Positions 8,203-16,453 of a DNA stretch of 64,000 nucleotides are shown piece by piece. The DNA lies in contig GG774890.1 in NCBI GenBank assembly GCA_000163695.1, forward strand, positions 65,864-129,863, written 5' to 3'. Both the position numbers and the translations under genes were made by a program. Under the pieces are notes generated by a model. That model had not been told where the DNA came from, searched no databases, and was given only the letters and a program-made list of their open reading frames with translations. The number at the start of each line of letters is the position of its first letter. Within the stretch, counting starts at the first letter, position 1. The stretch comes from Bacteroidetes oral taxon 274 str. F0058. Its GTDB lineage: Bacteria; Bacteroidota; Bacteroidia; Bacteroidales; Paludibacteraceae.

Positions 8203-9032
8203 TTTTTGCCTATAAGTGCTTTGAATGTAATTTGCGTTCTACGCCTGTCTCGGAGTCTTATCCATTGTTTTATGAGCCTTATGGCAAGACGTATTTTGTA
8301 CGAAATGTAGTGTGTCATTGTCAGCTCGGTTGCGACAAACCGCTGCTCTGCCGCCAAGAAATCCGCCAACCTATTGTACGACATCGAATTATCCAAAAGC
8401 GATAGACTGTGCGAGATATGTGTGTCAAGCACTTCGACGGATTTCTTATGTACGGCTATTTGTCGATATAGCCAATGGTCTAACATATCCAACGGATAAA
8501 GTTCGCTGAAACCGCCAATCGACATAACGAAGTCTGTACTGAGCAACGATAATGAATTGAAAGCCACAATATTGCCGGAATACGTACCGGCTACCGTTAT
8601 GGGTGTCGTTTCCCACATCACTGGATTTATTTTCTCGGGGGAGATAATCCGATTGCCATATTTTAGCAAAGGCACAGCCGCCACTACATCGGGGCTTGGG
8701 GTTGTTTGGTTAAGAAAACGATTGAGAGCCTCAAAATACTCGGCAGTCGGCTCTGTATCGTGGTCGAGCAGAAGAAGCCATTGCCTGCCGCCTGCTTGGG
8801 CTTTCTGCAAAGCAAAGTTATATGCTCGAGCCAGCATATCGTTTTTGGGGGCATTTACCGCTATATATCCATCGCCACCGGGGACAGATATGGACGTGTC
8901 GTTGTTGTATACTATCAGTTCGTAATCAACTCTAAGCCGTCCGATATGCCTTAGAAGGCTTACAAATGCTTTACTCTCCTCAGGTAAGACACCGTACAGA
9001 ACCAACACTATCTCTACCGACGTATTACTCAT
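8199..9032 (-). CDS. Glycosyltransferase family 2, rhamnosyltransferase-like
   Basis: The 277-residue protein opens with VEIVLVLYGVLPEES and has LLLLDHDTEPTAEYFEAL, the DxD-type metal site of GT2 enzymes of the rhamnosyltransferase type. It is the first gene of a two-gene unit with 7462-8202 through an ATGA overlap. No export or polymerase genes of a polysaccharide cluster are present on either side, so the pair looks like a small stand-alone glycosylation module. The specific sugar is not determinable. Confidence 0.8.
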   Translation of the reverse strand: MSNTSVEIVLVLYGVLPEESKAFVSLLRHIGRLRVDYELIVYNNDTSISVPGGDGYIAVNAPKNDMLARAYNFALQKAQAGGRQWLLLLDHDTEPTAEYFEALNRFLNQTTPSPDVVAAVPLLKYGNRIISPEKINPVMWETTPITVAGTYSGNIVAFNSLSLLSTDFVMSIGGFSELYPLDMLDHWLYRQIAVHKKSVEVLDTHISHSLSLLDNSMSYNRLADFLAAEQRFVATELTMTHYISYKIRLAIRLIKQWIRLRDRRRTQITFKALIGKK

Positions 9033-9171
9033 ATCGTATCTGCGATTTTCTCATTTAGAGAGGCTTATCTATCGAAGTCAAATGCGATTATCCGTTGTTT
9101 TTTGTACAAAAATTACAGAAGACGTCCTGATGTACGGACTGTCCTCTGTAATACTTTTTTTGCCCGACACT

Positions 9172-10146
9172 TTATTTTTTTTGCTGATTTGTGGGCTTGC
9201 CGATAGCATCACGCATAGAGGTGTCTGCTTCTATATTTTTCATTCGATAATAATCCATTATACCGAGATTTCCCTGTCTGAAAGCCTCTGCCATAGCCAG
9301 CGGTACCTGTGCTTCGGCTTCTATCACTTTGGCTTTTGCCTCCTGAGCCTTTGCTTTCATCTCCTGCTCTAAGGCTATCGCCATAGCACGACGCTCTTCG
9401 GCACGAGCCTGAGCGATATTTTTATCTGCCTCAGCCTGATCCATTTGCAGATTGGCTCCGATATTTTTACCCACGTCCACATCGGCAATATCGATAGATA
9501 GTATCTCGAAAGCAGTACCCGCGTCGAGCCCCTTGCTCAAAACGAGCTTAGATATAGAGTCGGGATTCTCGAGCACAAGTTTGTGCGACATAGCCGAACC
9601 TATGGAAGACACGATGCCCTCGCCTACACGAGCCAAGATAGTCTCCTCGCCCGCTCCGCCGACGAGTTGGCGAATATTGGCACGAACCGTTACACGAGCT
9701 TTTGCCAACAGCTGTATACCGTCTTTTGCCACCGAGGTAACAATGGGTGTGTCTATCACTTTCGGGTTTACAGACATCTGCACGGCATCGAGGACATTAC
9801 GTCCTGCAAGGTCGATGGCGGTTGCCATTTTGAACGACAGTTCGATATTGGCTTTCGATGCCGACACCAAAGCGTGAACAACCTTTTCGACGTGTCCGCC
9901 TGCAAGGTAGTGTGCCTCGAGGTCGTCGCGTTTGATGTCGAGCAGACCCGCTTTGTGTGCCTCTATCATAGCGTTCACTATGATAGGAGCGGGCACTTTA
10001 CGCAGACGCATCAGGAAAAGTTGTAATAACGATATGCTTACACCTGCGGCTTTCGCATTTATCCACAATAGTATAGGCACAAAATAGAAAAAGATTATGA
10101 GCAATATAAATATTACAATTGCTCCCCCAACGAATAACAAATCCAT
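9172..10146 (-). CDS. floA: Flotillin-like protein FloA
   Basis: The 324-residue protein has an N-terminal hydrophobic hairpin (about residues 4-28) and then the SPFH-like UPF0365 domain. This is followed by a long Ala/Glu-rich coiled-coil stretch (QAEADKNIAQARAEERRAMA and onward). FloA proteins assemble in membrane microdomains and help organise membrane-bound processes. The gene lies 47 bp after nfeD on the same strand. NfeD and flotillin genes are classically paired, which supports both calls. Confidence 0.93.
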   Translation of the reverse strand: MDLLFVGGAIVIFILLIIFFYFVPILLWINAKAAGVSISLLQLFLMRLRKVPAPIIVNAMIEAHKAGLLDIKRDDLEAHYLAGGHVEKVVHALVSASKANIELSFKMATAIDLAGRNVLDAVQMSVNPKVIDTPIVTSVAKDGIQLLAKARVTVRANIRQLVGGAGEETILARVGEGIVSSIGSAMSHKLVLENPDSISKLVLSKGLDAGTAFEILSIDIADVDVGKNIGANLQMDQAEADKNIAQARAEERRAMAIALEQEMKAKAQEAKAKVIEAEAQVPLAMAEAFRQGNLGIMDYYRMKNIEADTSMRDAIGKPTNQQKK

Positions 10147-10193
10147 AAATTATATTTTTTATTTATATTTATATTTCAACCAGTTAACGCAAA

Positions 10194-10661
10194 TTATGCT
10201 TGTGCCCTTCGCACCAATATTTCTTGTTTGTCGGCAGCAATCACCTCTATATCCGTATCGGCATCTACAAATCCCCTGATAGACTTTACTTCCGTTATTT
10301 TACCGTTTATTTCGGCGTTGCCTATCGGAGCGAGTCTCGACAACGACACCCCTCTGTCGCCCACTTTTATATTGGTGTCTTTACCCTCCACAGTGCTTTT
10401 TATCTCGGCTTGCAGAGAAATCTTATCCATCACGCCTGTCTTTATAAACAAGTACACCGAAATAGAAAATATTACGACAACGGCAACGACCGTATACCAA
10501 CCCACCGTTGCTCCGTAGTACGAGAAAGAGAGCCAAGCGGCGGCAGCCAGACACAGTCCTCCTGCTATACCTGCAATAGTAATACCCGGCAAAAAGAATA
10601 TTTCCAGCAGCAGGAAAGCTATCCCCAACACTATAAGGGTAATGATTAATGCTAATATCAT
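10194..10661 (-). CDS. NfeD family membrane protein
   Basis: The 155-residue protein has three closely spaced hydrophobic segments (about residues 3-25, 27-45 and 55-75). These are followed by a soluble OB-fold-like domain with GDRGVSLSRLAPIGNAEINGK, the motif typical of NfeD C-terminal domains. It is the short form without the ClpP-like protease domain. The upstream promoter at 10686-10693 should drive both nfeD and floA. Confidence 0.9.
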   Translation of the reverse strand: MILALIITLIVLGIAFLLLEIFFLPGITIAGIAGGLCLAAAAWLSFSYYGATVGWYTVVAVVVIFSISVYLFIKTGVMDKISLQAEIKSTVEGKDTNIKVGDRGVSLSRLAPIGNAEINGKITEVKSIRGFVDADTDIEVIAADKQEILVRRAQA

Positions 10662-10685
10662 ATTGTTATTCTATTATTTTTTTTG

Positions 10686-10693
10686 CAAAGATA
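10686..10693 (-). promoter_or_regulatory. Promoter of nfeD-floA
   Basis: TATCTTTG on the minus strand is a perfect -7 element about 25 bp upstream of the nfeD start, giving a very short 5' leader. Confidence 0.65.
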
Positions 10694-10730
10694 TAAAAAT
10701 TAGCTAAAACATAAATAACATATACAAAAG

Positions 10731-10916
10731 TTGAGGGTCGAGATTATCTCTCGAACCCCCAACCCTCATGAAGAAAGAATTTATTTAATTATTATTTGTG
10801 CACGAAAGCAATATAATGTCTATCTCTGTAACTCCTTCATTTGTATGTGTTTCAATTTATAAACGGCGATTCTACACAATCAACTTATTATTAATTGATT
10901 TGTCGGCACAAAGGTA
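10731..10916 (-). ncRNA. Candidate small RNA between a T9SS gene and nfeD
   Basis: On the minus strand a perfect TACCTTTG promoter core at 10909-10916 is followed by about 170 nt without any convincing ORF, and then a stable hairpin at 10731-10768. The hairpin pairs TGAGGGT with ACCCTCA and has an inner TCGAGA/TCTCGA stem; a short T-rich stretch (ACTTTTG) follows it. The nfeD promoter lies further downstream. This may be a free-standing RNA or a distal nfeD leader. The rest of the gap (10917-11070) is AT-rich and holds nothing I recognise. Confidence 0.35.
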
Positions 10917-11070
10917 CAATTTTATACCCAAAAGCATATCAAAATGCAACGCGTTTTAACTATTTTTATAACACTGCCGTATGCTATTTTTTTTACACTA
11001 TTATTTACCGACAGTATCGTTATAACTATACGAACGCTGTTTCGTAAAATTACAACGGTTTTAACATCAA

Positions 11071-12600
11071 TTAATATACGAGAGTTTTTACGCTACTACC
11101 TCCGACATTTATAAAATAAACACCCTGCGGGAGTTGTATCTCCGCTGTTGTAGAGGTTGTTGCCACAGAACGAACAAGAATACCCGACAGGGAATATACT
11201 TTTACCGTATTCAGAGGCTTTTTGCTGTTTATGTATACAACGCCTTCACCTCCGTATACAACGATATTGTTGTCTGAGGTCGCCGTATTGATGCTTGTCT
11301 TTACGTGCTCTATCACTATTTGTTCTTTCACGGCATTGCCTGCAAGCTCCACTTTATGAGTGCTGTTGTTTAAGGCAGCTCCTTGAGGTTGTGTTATTTG
11401 GCAATCATTGAGAGTAAGTGTCGCTATATTGATGATGGAGCCTTCCGTATTTCCCGTTGCCTTGACGGTAGCGTTGTTTACTATCAATGCCTCTTTATTT
11501 GCTCCGTCGTAGCCCGCAATACCTGCTTTACCCGTTATCTGTGTCGTATTTTTCTCTCCGAAAGTAAGAGTAACATTCTTATTTATAAAAATACCAGATT
11601 TGTTTTTGCTTGTTACTTTCAGTTCTCCATTACCTTCGATAGTAGTATTGCCTGCCAAATCGATACCATACCAGTCCGCTTCCACAGAGTTTGTGCCTAC
11701 TATATTGACTTTCAAATCCGTGACGCTTATATTCGAAATACCTGTATTTTCTTTTGGGGTATTGGGTACAATAATCGTTGCATCTTCCAACGTAAGGGTT
11801 TTGTTTTTATCGTTGTATCTTACTTTTCCACTTATCCCTTCCCCTGTGATATTCGACGAATTATCGGAAGTAACGTCTATGCCTGCTATCTTGATTCCGT
11901 ATTTTACGGGAGCGTTACTGCCCGGTTGTATAATGACTTGCTCTGTTACTTTCTTCCCATCAAATTCTACGCAATGAGCTTCGCTGTTAAAAAATGCTCC
12001 CAGAGGTTGGGTGATTTTACAGTTTTCGAGCACAAGCCCTGCCAAGCGACTGATAGAGGCTCCGTCCGAGTTGCTTGTCGCTTTTACGGTGGCGTTGTTT
12101 ACTACAAGCTTCTCTTCATTCTTGCCTAAGACTCCGCCTATACCTGCAAAATTTCCTTTGGCGACCACACAACAGCCGTCTTTTATGGTAAGTGTGGTAT
12201 TATAATCTACCTGAATACCCATAAACATATCGCTTTCTGAGGTTAAAGTACAGCCCTCACCCGTAATTTGAGTATTGGCTTTTATCATCATACCTGCAAG
12301 ATTGACTGTATTGATGGTATTTTCTCCTATAAGCTTGATAGTCAGTCCATCTACTCCTTTGTTCTCTATTCCGCATTTGAAGTCGGAGTCATAGATAACC
12401 GCATTGTCGAGAGTTAGGGTTTTAGAGTCGGGGTCGTAGCTTATTTTGCCTTTGGTTATCCCGTCGCCTGTAATATTAGAGGCATTGTCCGATGTTACTT
12501 GTATGTCCGCTACGTACAACTCGTATTTGGTTTGTGTCTGTGCCATACCAGACAGAGTTGCCATTACGACAACCGTCATAAGTAAAAAGTATCTTTTCAT
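11071..12600 (-). CDS. Surface protein with duplicated beta-rich unit and T9SS type A sorting domain
   Basis: The 509-residue protein has a signal peptide (residues 1-20, ending GMAQ). Two long related units follow, at roughly 25-225 and 232-430. Each opens with a matching stretch (VADIQVTSDNASNITGDGI and IAGIDVTSDNSSNITGEGI) and contains SKTLTLDNA or NKTLTLEDA. The repeated hydrophobic rungs (LTIKDG, LVVNNATVKAT) suggest a right-handed parallel beta-helix. The last 70 or so residues (VVYGGEGVVYINSKKPLNTV, then a KVYSLSG turn, ending GSSVKTLVY) are a Por secretion-system tail. It should be moved across the outer membrane by the type IX system and anchored on the surface. Binding partner unknown. 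Confidence 0.8.
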   Translation of the reverse strand: MKRYFLLMTVVVMATLSGMAQTQTKYELYVADIQVTSDNASNITGDGITKGKISYDPDSKTLTLDNAVIYDSDFKCGIENKGVDGLTIKLIGENTINTVNLAGMMIKANTQITGEGCTLTSESDMFMGIQVDYNTTLTIKDGCCVVAKGNFAGIGGVLGKNEEKLVVNNATVKATSNSDGASISRLAGLVLENCKITQPLGAFFNSEAHCVEFDGKKVTEQVIIQPGSNAPVKYGIKIAGIDVTSDNSSNITGEGISGKVRYNDKNKTLTLEDATIIVPNTPKENTGISNISVTDLKVNIVGTNSVEADWYGIDLAGNTTIEGNGELKVTSKNKSGIFINKNVTLTFGEKNTTQITGKAGIAGYDGANKEALIVNNATVKATGNTEGSIINIATLTLNDCQITQPQGAALNNSTHKVELAGNAVKEQIVIEHVKTSINTATSDNNIVVYGGEGVVYINSKKPLNTVKVYSLSGILVRSVATTSTTAEIQLPQGVYFINVGGSSVKTLVY

Positions 12601-12674
12601 TTGTTTTAAAATATTTTTTTGATTAAACGATTTAGTTTTGGTCGGCGAAATTACAATATTCCGCCATAATGCAA

Positions 12675-12753
12675 TATACCTAAAAGTAATGATTTTATAG
12701 GGGCAAAATCACTACATTTAGGTATAAAAAAGAACGTTATTCTCAAAAGCGAA
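12675..12753. repeat. Two adjacent hairpins in the divergent gap
   Basis: The first hairpin (12675-12726) has a perfect 10-bp outer stem TATACCTAAA/TTTAGGTATA and an inner GATTTT/AAAATC stem. The second (12731-12753) pairs AGAACGTTATTC with GAATAATGTTCT and has a T-run on its minus-strand side, like a terminator. They stand between the divergent genes starting at 12600 and 12995. A weak minus-strand promoter core (TAATTTCG, 12644-12651) lies closer to the 12600 gene, so the hairpins are probably outside its leader. Confidence 0.5.
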
Positions 12754-12943
12754 TAATGTTCTTTCAGGTGTAGATAAGGCTGTAAGGTGATTTTAGATTT
12801 ATTGTTGCCGATATTTGCAAAATGAAATGATTATTACGGGGTAATGCTTCTTTGTATTTTCGGCATAATCTTATAACTTTATAAGTTGAACTTTCAATCC
12901 ATAAAAAATATTAATTCTATATGGCTTTATACTAAAAAAATAG

Positions 12944-12951
12944 TACCTTTG
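12944..12951 (+). promoter_or_regulatory. Promoter of the SurA-like lipoprotein operon
   Basis: TACCTTTG is a perfect -7 element, 43 bp before the start codon at 12995. Confidence 0.65.
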
Positions 12952-12994
12952 CCTGCTATTAGTAATAAATACTGTTACGTCAAATAAAAAGAAT

Positions 12995-13840
12995 ATGAAC
13001 AGAGTTGTGTTTGTCGCTTTTTTGTTTTTGCTGTTTGGTTGTTCGTCCAAGACGACACATTTGGCAGATAATGTCATTGCTAAGGCTTTTGATAAGACTC
13101 TGACACAGAGAGACCTTACTCCAATATTGGAGCAAGCGAAAGATTCTCCAGACAGTGTGAAGTTCATCGAAAATTATCTGAAAAAATGGGCTATCGACGA
13201 GATACTGTACAAAGAAGCTGCGGACTATTATAGAAACGACGAGCAGATAAACAGTCAGGTAGAGGAGTATCGTCAGACGCTTGTGCTAAACAAATACAAA
13301 CAGGCTTTGGCTGAGGAAAAAAGCAAAGCTCCTACGACAGAAGAAATTGCAAGTTTTTATGTAAAAAACAAATCGAACTTCACTCTGTCTGAGCCGATAA
13401 TAAAAGGGGCTTTCCTTAGCATCACAAACGGCTCGCCGAATATAAAGCATTTGCGTGAAGCAATGAAAAAGTTAGACAGAGAGTCTATCGACGAGATAGA
13501 ACGCATAAGCCTCAAGCACCCGATGACTTATAGTTTCTTCTTGGATAAGTGGGTGAAGTTATCAGACGTCAGTTATATGATACCCAAGAACATTATGGTC
13601 AATGTCTCGGGGTTTGCATCGAATAAAATGTACGAGTATAAGGACAGTGTATTGTCGTATATGTTCAAAATAGTCGATTTCAAGTCGCAGAATAGTGCTA
13701 TGCCTTTCGAGTTGGCAAAAGACGAAATAGAGTATCTGCTCAAAGAGAAAAACGATAAAATAATTCTGGATAGGTATCTGGAAGAGCTATTTGCCAAACA
13801 ACAGAAAAAAGGCAACATTGTAATCAATATTAAAAAGTAA
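12995..13840 (+). CDS. SurA/PrsA-like chaperone lipoprotein without a parvulin domain
   Basis: The 281-residue protein has a lipoprotein signal ending FLLFGC (Cys16). Its sequence is helical and of the SurA N-terminal type (ENYLKKWAIDEILYKEAADY, EEYRQTLVLNKYKQALAEEK), with a weakly conserved C-terminal half ending near EYLLKEKNDKIILDRYLEEL. I see no parvulin active-site pattern such as GGxLGFF. It lies 32 bp upstream of surA, so it probably works with it as a membrane-anchored holder of unfolded outer-membrane proteins. That role is inferred from context. Confidence 0.7.
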   Translation: MNRVVFVAFLFLLFGCSSKTTHLADNVIAKAFDKTLTQRDLTPILEQAKDSPDSVKFIENYLKKWAIDEILYKEAADYYRNDEQINSQVEEYRQTLVLNKYKQALAEEKSKAPTTEEIASFYVKNKSNFTLSEPIIKGAFLSITNGSPNIKHLREAMKKLDRESIDEIERISLKHPMTYSFFLDKWVKLSDVSYMIPKNIMVNVSGFASNKMYEYKDSVLSYMFKIVDFKSQNSAMPFELAKDEIEYLLKEKNDKIILDRYLEELFAKQQKKGNIVINIKK

Positions 13841-13872
13841 TATCACACAAGAAAAAAAACAAAATACATATA

Positions 13873-15219
13873 ATGAAAAGATTAACGATAATCATAACCA
13901 TACTCTGTTCGCTATCGGCGGCAAGTGCTCAGAAAAGAGTAATCGACGGAGTAGTTTGGATCGTGGGCGAAAATTCGATACTGAGATCGGAGGTCGAAGA
14001 GCAGCGTCAGATGGCTAATTACAATGGCGTCAAGTTTGATGGAGACCCGAATTGCTTGATAGCGGAGCAGATAGCCGTGCAGCAGTTGTTTCTACACCAA
14101 GCCTCGCTCGACAGTATCGTGGCAAACGAAGGACAAGTCTCTACACGTGTCAATATGCAGATAAACCAATATATCGCCGAGATAGGCTCACAGGAGAAAC
14201 TCGAAGAGTACTTCAAAAAGTCCATCAACGAGATACGCGAAGAGCTTTTCGAAGCCATCAAACGGCAGATGGTAGTGCAGGAAGTACAGCAGAAAATTAT
14301 CGGCAACAACAAAATGTCTCCTTCGGAGGTGCGTAAGTTTTTTGAGAGTATGAAACCCGACAGTATCCCTACTATGCCCGCTACCGTAGAGGTACAGGTG
14401 ATTCGCTTGGAACCGAATATTACAGACGCACAGAGGGAGGAGGTGAAAAATCGTCTGCGTGATTTGGCAGAGCGTGTAAACAAGGGTAATGCCGATTTCA
14501 CTATGCTTGCCCGACTGTATTCCGAAGACGAAGGCACTTCAAAGCAAGGCGGTAGTCTCGGTTTTTTCGGCAGGGGTATGATGGAACCCGAGTTTTCGAA
14601 CGTGGCTTTCGACCTTCACGAGCCGGGTAAAGTCTCACGTGTGGTAGAGACCATTTACGGCTATCATATTATCCAACTCGTAGAGAAGAAAGGCGACCGT
14701 ATCAATTGCCGCCATATACTGATGCGTCCGAAGGTGTCCGACGATGTGAAAAAGGCCACTCTGGCACGTCTCGACAGTATATCGTTCTCTATCAAGAACA
14801 ATACGATGACGTTCGAAGAGGCGGCAATGAGGTTCTCTTCCGATAAAAACACAAGGCTCAACGGAGGTCTGATGAGCAATCCCAATTCGGGCTCGTCTCG
14901 CTTCGAGTATCAGAACCTACCCGCCGAGATAGCCAAAGAGGTGTATAATATGCAGAAAGGTGAAATATCGAAACCGTTTGCTATGATAGATACTCAACTC
15001 GGCAGAGAGGTATATGTGGTGGTGAAAATCAAAGATAAACTCGACTCTCATAAGGCAAACCTTACAGACGACTATCAGGTAATCAAACGCTATTGCGAAA
15101 ATATCAAAAGCGAAGAGATACTCGACAACTGGGTGAAAAACAAGATAAAAAACACCTACATATATATGACGCCCGAATACCGCGACTGTCGGTTTAAATA
15201 CAAAGGTTGGATAAAATAA
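13873..15219 (+). CDS. surA: Periplasmic peptidyl-prolyl isomerase SurA with two parvulin domains
   Basis: The 448-residue protein has a signal peptide (ending SAASAQ) and a SurA N-terminal chaperone region (about 20-170). The first parvulin domain (about 171-270) contains SKQGGSLGFFGRGMMEPEF. The second (about 275-375) contains RHILMRP and RLNGGLM and is more divergent, so the first domain is the likely active isomerase. SurA folds outer-membrane proteins in the periplasm. It forms a transcription unit with the lipoprotein before it and the DUF4199 gene after it (21-bp gap). Confidence 0.88.
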   Translation: MKRLTIIITILCSLSAASAQKRVIDGVVWIVGENSILRSEVEEQRQMANYNGVKFDGDPNCLIAEQIAVQQLFLHQASLDSIVANEGQVSTRVNMQINQYIAEIGSQEKLEEYFKKSINEIREELFEAIKRQMVVQEVQQKIIGNNKMSPSEVRKFFESMKPDSIPTMPATVEVQVIRLEPNITDAQREEVKNRLRDLAERVNKGNADFTMLARLYSEDEGTSKQGGSLGFFGRGMMEPEFSNVAFDLHEPGKVSRVVETIYGYHIIQLVEKKGDRINCRHILMRPKVSDDVKKATLARLDSISFSIKNNTMTFEEAAMRFSSDKNTRLNGGLMSNPNSGSSRFEYQNLPAEIAKEVYNMQKGEISKPFAMIDTQLGREVYVVVKIKDKLDSHKANLTDDYQVIKRYCENIKSEEILDNWVKNKIKNTYIYMTPEYRDCRFKYKGWIK

Positions 15220-15240
15220 ATATATCTGTTATAAAAGACA

Positions 15241-15759
15241 ATGAATAAGGATTGTTTCAGACACGCTATGTACCTCGGGTTGTTGCTCGGAGTGCTGTTT
15301 TTTATCCACTTTGCAGTATCGTTGTTACATAATACGTCGTTGAGCGTTATGTTGCAGCTGGTGATGAAGATTGTAATACCTGTCGTCGCAGTACGTTTTG
15401 CCATAGACTGCCGTCGCCGTGTTAATGCCGACGTATTCAGTTACTCGCAGGCATTTCGTTATTTCGTTATACTGTTTTTGGCAGCGTCGTTGGTGTGTAG
15501 TACATTGATATTTGTATATGTACAATGGATAAATATCGATTACCTGACCGACCTCAAAGCACAGACAGAGGAGGCTATGGAGCAGATAGTGCAGGCAACC
15601 GGCTTCTCGTCGTTGCTGTCCGAAACGGAGATAGAGCAAGCTCTCGAGATGTCGTACACTACTAGGATGTTTGTAACGAGCAACTTCATAGGTAATTTTA
15701 TTATAGGCATTATCATCGGCTTGTTGGGCTCTTTGGTGGTAAGAAACGATAAAAATTAA
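15241..15759 (+). CDS. DUF4199 family membrane protein
   Basis: The 172-residue protein has four hydrophobic segments (about 9-30, 36-52, 68-92 and 139-165). The pattern FSYSQAFRYF between segments two and three, and a helical periplasmic or cytoplasmic loop before the last segment, are typical of DUF4199. Function is unknown. It sits between surA and rpe on the same strand with gaps of 21 and 14 bp. Confidence 0.75.
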   Translation: MNKDCFRHAMYLGLLLGVLFFIHFAVSLLHNTSLSVMLQLVMKIVIPVVAVRFAIDCRRRVNADVFSYSQAFRYFVILFLAASLVCSTLIFVYVQWINIDYLTDLKAQTEEAMEQIVQATGFSSLLSETEIEQALEMSYTTRMFVTSNFIGNFIIGIIIGLLGSLVVRNDKN

Positions 15760-15773
15760 TCTTCTTCTATAAT

Positions 15774-16430
15774 ATGAATAACTACAAAATGCTTGCTCCG
15801 TCGCTGCTGAGTGCCGATTTCGGCAATTTGGCTCGTGATATAGAGATTGTCAATCGAAGCAGTGCCGATTGGCTTCATATAGATATAATGGACGGCGTAT
15901 TTGTTCCGAATATCTCGTTTGGATTTCCTGTGCTCGAATATGTTAATAAATTGAGCCAAAAGCCTTTGGACGTTCACCTGATGATAGTGGAACCTACTAA
16001 ATTTATCGAAGAGTGCAAACGAGTAGGAGCTATGATGATGAATATTCATTACGAGGTCTCTCCGCACCTACACCGTTCGGTAACAGCTATCCGCAATGCA
16101 GGTATGAAAGCCGGCGTAACCCTCAATCCGCACACTCCCGTGGAGCTGCTCGAAGATATCGTTGCCGATGTGGATTTGGTTTTGCTTATGTCGGTCAATC
16201 CCGGTTTTGGCGGGCAGAAGTTCATCGAAAATACTTACTCTAAGATAGCACGTCTGAGGTCGATGATAGAACGTCGTGGATCGAAGGCTCTTATAGAGGT
16301 CGATGGCGGTGTCAATCTCGATAACGCAGCCCGTCTGTACCAAGCGGGTGCCGACGTGCTTGTAGCAGGCAACGCCGTTTTCAGGTCGGGCGACATAGCA
16401 GCAACAATCGAAGCGTTCAAGAATCTCTGA
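15774..16430 (+). CDS. rpe: Ribulose-phosphate 3-epimerase
   Basis: The 218-residue TIM-barrel enzyme interconverts ribulose 5-phosphate and xylulose 5-phosphate in the pentose phosphate pathway. Diagnostic pieces are LAPSLLSADF at the start, HIDIMDGVFVPN, MSVNPGFGGQKF and EVDGGV. Length and motifs are complete. Confidence 0.97.
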   Translation: MNNYKMLAPSLLSADFGNLARDIEIVNRSSADWLHIDIMDGVFVPNISFGFPVLEYVNKLSQKPLDVHLMIVEPTKFIEECKRVGAMMMNIHYEVSPHLHRSVTAIRNAGMKAGVTLNPHTPVELLEDIVADVDLVLLMSVNPGFGGQKFIENTYSKIARLRSMIERRGSKALIEVDGGVNLDNAARLYQAGADVLVAGNAVFRSGDIAATIEAFKNL

Positions 16431-16453
16431 CCGATTTTTTTCATTACAAAAAG

